This document shows, piece by piece, positions 61,262-64,000 of a stretch of DNA of 64,000 nt. Every line of letters starts with the position of its first letter. Position 1 is the first letter of the stretch. Under the pieces are notes generated by a model. It was not told the origin of the DNA. It saw only the letters and a program-made list of their open reading frames with translations, and did no database searches. The stretch is from an uncultured Spirochaetia bacterium (GTDB taxonomy: Bacteria; Spirochaetota; Spirochaetia; CAKZLE01): NCBI GenBank assembly GCA_937125225.1, contig CAKZLE010000006.1, forward strand, positions 186,001 to 250,000. Direction: 5' to 3'. The position numbers and the translations under genes are program-made.

Positions 61262-61873
61262 CTAATCCTCCTTCTTCTCTTTCATGAAACTCTCACGAAC
61301 GACCCAGATAAAGATCGCTAACATAAAGAATGCCCCTGGAGGCATGATCATGATCGTCCAGTTCGTCCACCAGTCACCCAAGACCTGAATACCCCATATG
61401 GATCCTGTACCAAGCAATTCACGAATGAAAGCGATGATCAGGAGCACATAGGCATAACCCATACCAGAGGCCAATCCATCGATGAGGGATAGTCCAGGTT
61501 TGTTATTCAGAGCAAAAGCCTCGGCTCTTCCCATGATGATACAGTTCGTGATGATAAGTCCAACATAGGGTCCCAGCTGCTTCCAGATATCTGGAAGATA
61601 GGCTTTCAATACGATATCGACGATGATAACGAAAGTTGCGATGATCATAGTCTCGACCATCATTCGTATCCTTGCAGGAATATGCTTTCTGATCAGCGAA
61701 AGGGTAAAACTCGATAACATAGTAGTGAACATGACTCCTAATGTCATGACAACCGTATTCTCGAGTTTATTCGTCACTGCCAAGGTGGAACAGATACCGA
61801 GAACCTGTACGAATACAGGATTATCTTTCCCTAAAGGGGTCAAGAAGGTCTTCTTCAATTTTGAGTTTGCCAT
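61262..61873 (-). CDS. nqrD: Na+-translocating NADH:quinone reductase subunit D
   Basis: 203 residues with about six membrane spans; NPVFVQVLGICSTLAVTNKL and IITNCIIMGRAEAFAL hold the conserved Cys residues of the D subunit, which with NqrE forms the membrane iron centre and the ion path. RnfE is the paralogue. One base separates its start from the NqrC stop. Confidence 0.9.
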   Translation of the reverse strand: MANSKLKKTFLTPLGKDNPVFVQVLGICSTLAVTNKLENTVVMTLGVMFTTMLSSFTLSLIRKHIPARIRMMVETMIIATFVIIVDIVLKAYLPDIWKQLGPYVGLIITNCIIMGRAEAFALNNKPGLSLIDGLASGMGYAYVLLIIAFIRELLGTGSIWGIQVLGDWWTNWTIMIMPPGAFFMLAIFIWVVRESFMKEKKED

Positions 61874-61874
61874 A

Positions 61875-62468
61875 TTATTCCCCCCTCACTACAGCAGGTC
61901 CTGAAACGAACACATCATTGAGTATTGAGAGCATCGCTCGAGATGTCCTAGTCGCTCCGGTAATTGCATCGATCTCATCAGGTGAATCACCAGCGCCCTC
62001 ATCAACGAGAACGAAAGGGCCTTGCTTACCGCTGAACTGGGTTCGATACCATTCCTCTTCGATTCGAGCGCCGAGACCGGGTGTCTCATTCTGTGCGAAG
62101 ATACCGATTCCAGTCAACTCTTCCAACTCTTCATCGAAGCCAACCATCAACTTGATCAATCCCCAGAGTCCTGCTCCTTCAGTTGGGACGACAAAAGAGA
62201 TAGAGCCATCAGCTCTTGATACCTTATAAAAGGAATCCTCTTCAGAGACAATCGATTCGAACAGGGTATTCACTTCACGAAAGTCTTCAGGGACTGCTAC
62301 ATCAGCAGCCTGCAGAACGGTAGTCCTCAAGAACAGGTTCTCATTGGCATCTACTCTACTCTTGGTAGAGAGGTGGAGTCCTGTGACGATCGAGATACAA
62401 ATGAGTGTCACGATCAGCATGAACACGAGAGGATATACTCTGAGAAAATAGAATCCATCTTTCTTCAT
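61875..62468 (-). CDS. nqrC: Na+-translocating NADH:quinone reductase subunit C (FMN-binding)
   Basis: 197 residues: one N-terminal membrane anchor (VYPLVFMLIVTLICISIVTGL) and an outer FMN domain. The flavinylation motif DAITGATRTSRAM near residue 165 carries the Thr that takes FMN, added by an ApbE transferase (not in the window). Shorter than typical NqrC (about 255). Overlaps the nqrB stop by four bases. Confidence 0.88.
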   Translation of the reverse strand: MKKDGFYFLRVYPLVFMLIVTLICISIVTGLHLSTKSRVDANENLFLRTTVLQAADVAVPEDFREVNTLFESIVSEEDSFYKVSRADGSISFVVPTEGAGLWGLIKLMVGFDEELEELTGIGIFAQNETPGLGARIEEEWYRTQFSGKQGPFVLVDEGAGDSPDEIDAITGATRTSRAMLSILNDVFVSGPAVVRGE

Positions 62469-63409
62469 GAGTTTGCCCCCTTCACTTTTAGTCTCTCCTT
62501 CGCCCGTCTCTTCTGTTCTTTAAGCAGATAGTCTATCAGAGGGGCAAACATGTTCGCCAACAGGATAGCGAAAGTGACACCCTCCGGCCAGCTTGCGAAT
62601 ATCCTGATCAGGACAGTCAAAACTCCGAATAGAGCTCCATATATATATCGGCCAATATCAGTAGTCTGAGATGACGAGACAGGATCAGTGATCATGAAGA
62701 ATGCTGCAAAGAGGAACGATCCACTCAATAGTGCATACAGAGGATCTACACTCTCTTTGATTCCAGCCATCCAGAAGATAGTCTGGAACACGAGAAACGC
62801 GACTATAGAGGATACCGTGAGTTTCCAGTTTGCTGCCTTCTTATAGATGATATAGATACCACCGATGAGGATCAATAATGCTGAAGTCTCACCGAAGCTC
62901 CCCGGAACGTTCCCGAGAAACACTGAAACGAGCTCTGAACCTTTGGTCACAAGAGGAGTCGCATTCGAGACGGCATCCGCATTGGTGATCCAATGAGTCA
63001 ATCCTCCCGGAAACCTTCCTACAGGATTGATGAACTGAGCCGTCATCGGGACTCCAAAACTCACATAGACGAAGGCTCTCGCAGTGATAGCCGGATTGAA
63101 TATATTCCTTCCGAATCCACCGAAGACCATCTTTCCGAACACAATACCGAATGCCATACCTAAAGAGGCCATCCATAGGGGCATTCCCGGTGGTAATGAT
63201 AGGGAAAAGAGCATGGCTGTAACAAATAACGATTCCGTTATCTTGAGCTCATATCTCCTTGCCATAAGAATTTCACATATCACTCCTGTTGCCGTAACAA
63301 CAGATAATATCGCTAGAAAACGCCAGCCAAAAAAATAGATAGCTGCTAGAGCTAAAGGTAGCAAACCTTTTAGGACTTCACGCATCATTTGCTGTTTCTG
63401 TATTTTCAC
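62465..63409 (-). CDS. nqrB: Na+-translocating NADH:quinone reductase subunit B (short form)
   Basis: 314 residues from the GTG at 63409, with about nine membrane spans. The covalent-FMN motif is DAVSNATPLVT; FGGFGRNIFNPAITARAFVYVSF and PVSSSQTTDIGRYIYGALFG are family landmarks. It is about 90 residues shorter than typical NqrB, close to RnfD in length, lacking the soluble N-terminal extension. GTG with a G-rich site upstream is chosen; the open frame begins four codons earlier at TTG. It is the first gene of the operon; the nqrA gene that normally precedes it is absent. Confidence 0.85.
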   Translation of the reverse strand: MKIQKQQMMREVLKGLLPLALAAIYFFGWRFLAILSVVTATGVICEILMARRYELKITESLFVTAMLFSLSLPPGMPLWMASLGMAFGIVFGKMVFGGFGRNIFNPAITARAFVYVSFGVPMTAQFINPVGRFPGGLTHWITNADAVSNATPLVTKGSELVSVFLGNVPGSFGETSALLILIGGIYIIYKKAANWKLTVSSIVAFLVFQTIFWMAGIKESVDPLYALLSGSFLFAAFFMITDPVSSSQTTDIGRYIYGALFGVLTVLIRIFASWPEGVTFAILLANMFAPLIDYLLKEQKRRAKERLKVKGANS

Positions 63410-63448
63410 CCTACCCCCCAATGAAGTTGTTTATCTTGTATCTCATAT

Positions 63449-63477
63449 AGTATCATACCATACATTACCGGTTTCAA
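63449..63477 (-). promoter_or_regulatory. Promoter of the nqr operon
   Basis: On the minus strand TTGAAA (63477-63472), 17-base spacer, GATACT (63454-63449), about 40 bases before nqrB. It shows that transcription can begin at nqrB without nqrA. Confidence 0.55.
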
Positions 63478-63511
63478 AAGTCCTCATCTTCCAAAAAAAA
63501 TGAAATCTCCT

Positions 63512-64000
63512 CTATTCGATATCTTCTATTCCAGCGTCAGAGGGCTCTCTCCTCTTCAGTACTGACCAGAGAATCAGATAGAGAATCGTAGCAATGACCC
63601 CCACGATACCAACTACTTTCCAAAGATAGGAGAAGCTTGTTCTCTCTAACAGCATTCCCGATATCCAAGGGCATAAAGCATAGCCTGCTCCATGGACAAG
63701 GCTGATGATACTGTTGAATCGCCCTCTATGCGTTATCGGAGTATGTCGTGATATGAACACATTCGAGTTCGTCACATTCAAGACCTCTGCTATCGTCCAG
63801 ATGAAGGTTGAAAGAAGATAGAACCACATCGTTGTCACACCGAATAGCATCCCATAACCAACAGTGAACAAGACTGATGAGATAGCTATATTGGCGATCG
63901 GTCTATTCTTCTTCGTCATGTGAGTGATCAACGCGGTGAACACCAACACGACGACAGCATTGAATGTCATGATAAGTCCGAAGCGACTAGGGCCGTCAGC
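63512..64000 (-). CDS. Major facilitator superfamily transporter, 5'-truncated by the window edge
   Basis: The last 162 residues of an MFS protein; the frame is open through the window end (ADGPSRFGLI before the internal ATG at 63970). About five membrane spans are visible, with KKNRPI after the first as a cytoplasmic loop and THRGRFNSIISLVHGAGYALCPWISG, an MdtG/drug-exporter-like segment. The cytoplasmic C-terminal tail is KRREPSDAGIEDIE. Cargo unknown. It is upstream of, and on the same strand as, the nqr operon, separated by about 90 bases with a promoter. Confidence 0.85.
   Translation of the reverse strand, partial: ADGPSRFGLIMTFNAVVVLVFTALITHMTKKNRPIANIAISSVLFTVGYGMLFGVTTMWFYLLSTFIWTIAEVLNVTNSNVFISRHTPITHRGRFNSIISLVHGAGYALCPWISGMLLERTSFSYLWKVVGIVGVIATILYLILWSVLKRREPSDAGIEDIE

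Noticed and set aside
62465-63409. Reading the 59.5-63.4 kb operon as Rnf
   Set aside because: RnfB and RnfC are absent and the last redox subunit has the NqrF layout (membrane anchor, 2Fe-2S, FAD, NAD); the B subunit length alone is not enough to call it RnfD.

Overview
The window reads as a piece of chromosome from an anaerobic or oxygen-tolerant fermentative bacterium, most likely a free-living spirochaete (Spirochaetota). The assignment is an inference. It rests on the set of genes (pyruvate:ferredoxin oxidoreductase, class III ribonucleotide reductase, an Nqr-type sodium pump, and a rubrerythrin, superoxide reductase and rubredoxin cluster without catalase) and on two conserved-looking unknown proteins (17177-17767 and 59083-59544) that resemble spirochaete proteins from memory. 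There is no rRNA gene, CRISPR array, insertion sequence or prophage. Only one tRNA gene (Cys) was found. Coding density is high, and several convergent gene pairs overlap at their stop codons.

Layout. 1-6.2 kb: the 3' part of accA, a hybrid sensor kinase whose first PAS domain is cut by an in-frame amber codon, then a minus-strand group of metallo-beta-lactamase-fold protein, FCD-type GntR regulator and glycerate kinase with two matching palindromic operators. 6.3-10.3 kb: a purine operon (hpt, a second phosphoribosyltransferase, purA, purB). 10.3-14 kb: a lipoprotein made almost entirely of about 26 ankyrin repeats, and a HAD hydrolase. 14-17 kb: a tightly overlapping minus-strand set (mobA-like, alaX-like, alkD-like, VTT membrane protein). 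17.2-20.1 kb: an unknown coiled protein, then a YtrA-type ABC exporter operon with its operator and a small membrane protein. 20.1-28.8 kb: DUF2804, a lone receiver domain, malic enzyme and malate dehydrogenase, a DeoR regulator divergent from a glycerol-3-phosphate oxidation operon (FAD subunit with 2Fe-2S tail, disulfide-oxidoreductase subunit, DUF1667), and DUF134. 28.7-34.2 kb: B12-binding radical SAM protein, tRNA-Cys, exported MsrB, iron alcohol dehydrogenase behind a possible structured leader, and an ABC-F ATPase.

34.5-35.5 kb: a two-gene unit of a 49-residue CxxC membrane peptide and a polyferredoxin membrane protein. 35.6-39.7 kb: an NrdR-controlled nrdD, redoxin and nrdG operon with a leader that can form competing stems next to the ribosome binding site. 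39.7-43.9 kb: tandem acetyltransferase, gpsA, SIMPL lipoprotein, Nudix hydrolase, Mrp ATPase. 44.1-47.8 kb: a WYL regulator followed by rubrerythrin, superoxide reductase, ferritin, rubredoxin and nitroreductase. 47.8-51.4 kb: nifJ. 51.5-59 kb: two stand-alone peptide-type permeases running tail to tail into a complete five-gene oligopeptide ABC operon. 59-63.5 kb: nqrB-C-D-E-F without nqrA, plus an unknown gene at its end. 63.5-64 kb: the 3' part of an MFS transporter.

Working together, PFOR makes reduced ferredoxin and acetyl-CoA (with AccA leading to lipids). The malate dehydrogenase and malic enzyme pair and the glycerol-3-phosphate genes feed or balance reducing equivalents. The Nqr complex turns NADH oxidation into a sodium gradient, and the oxygen-defence operon protects the iron-sulfur and glycyl-radical enzymes. 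The most promising undescribed elements are the Nqr operon lacking NqrA with its extra gene, the CxxC peptide and polyferredoxin pair, the redoxin inside the nrd operon with its switch-like leader, and the amber-interrupted kinase.
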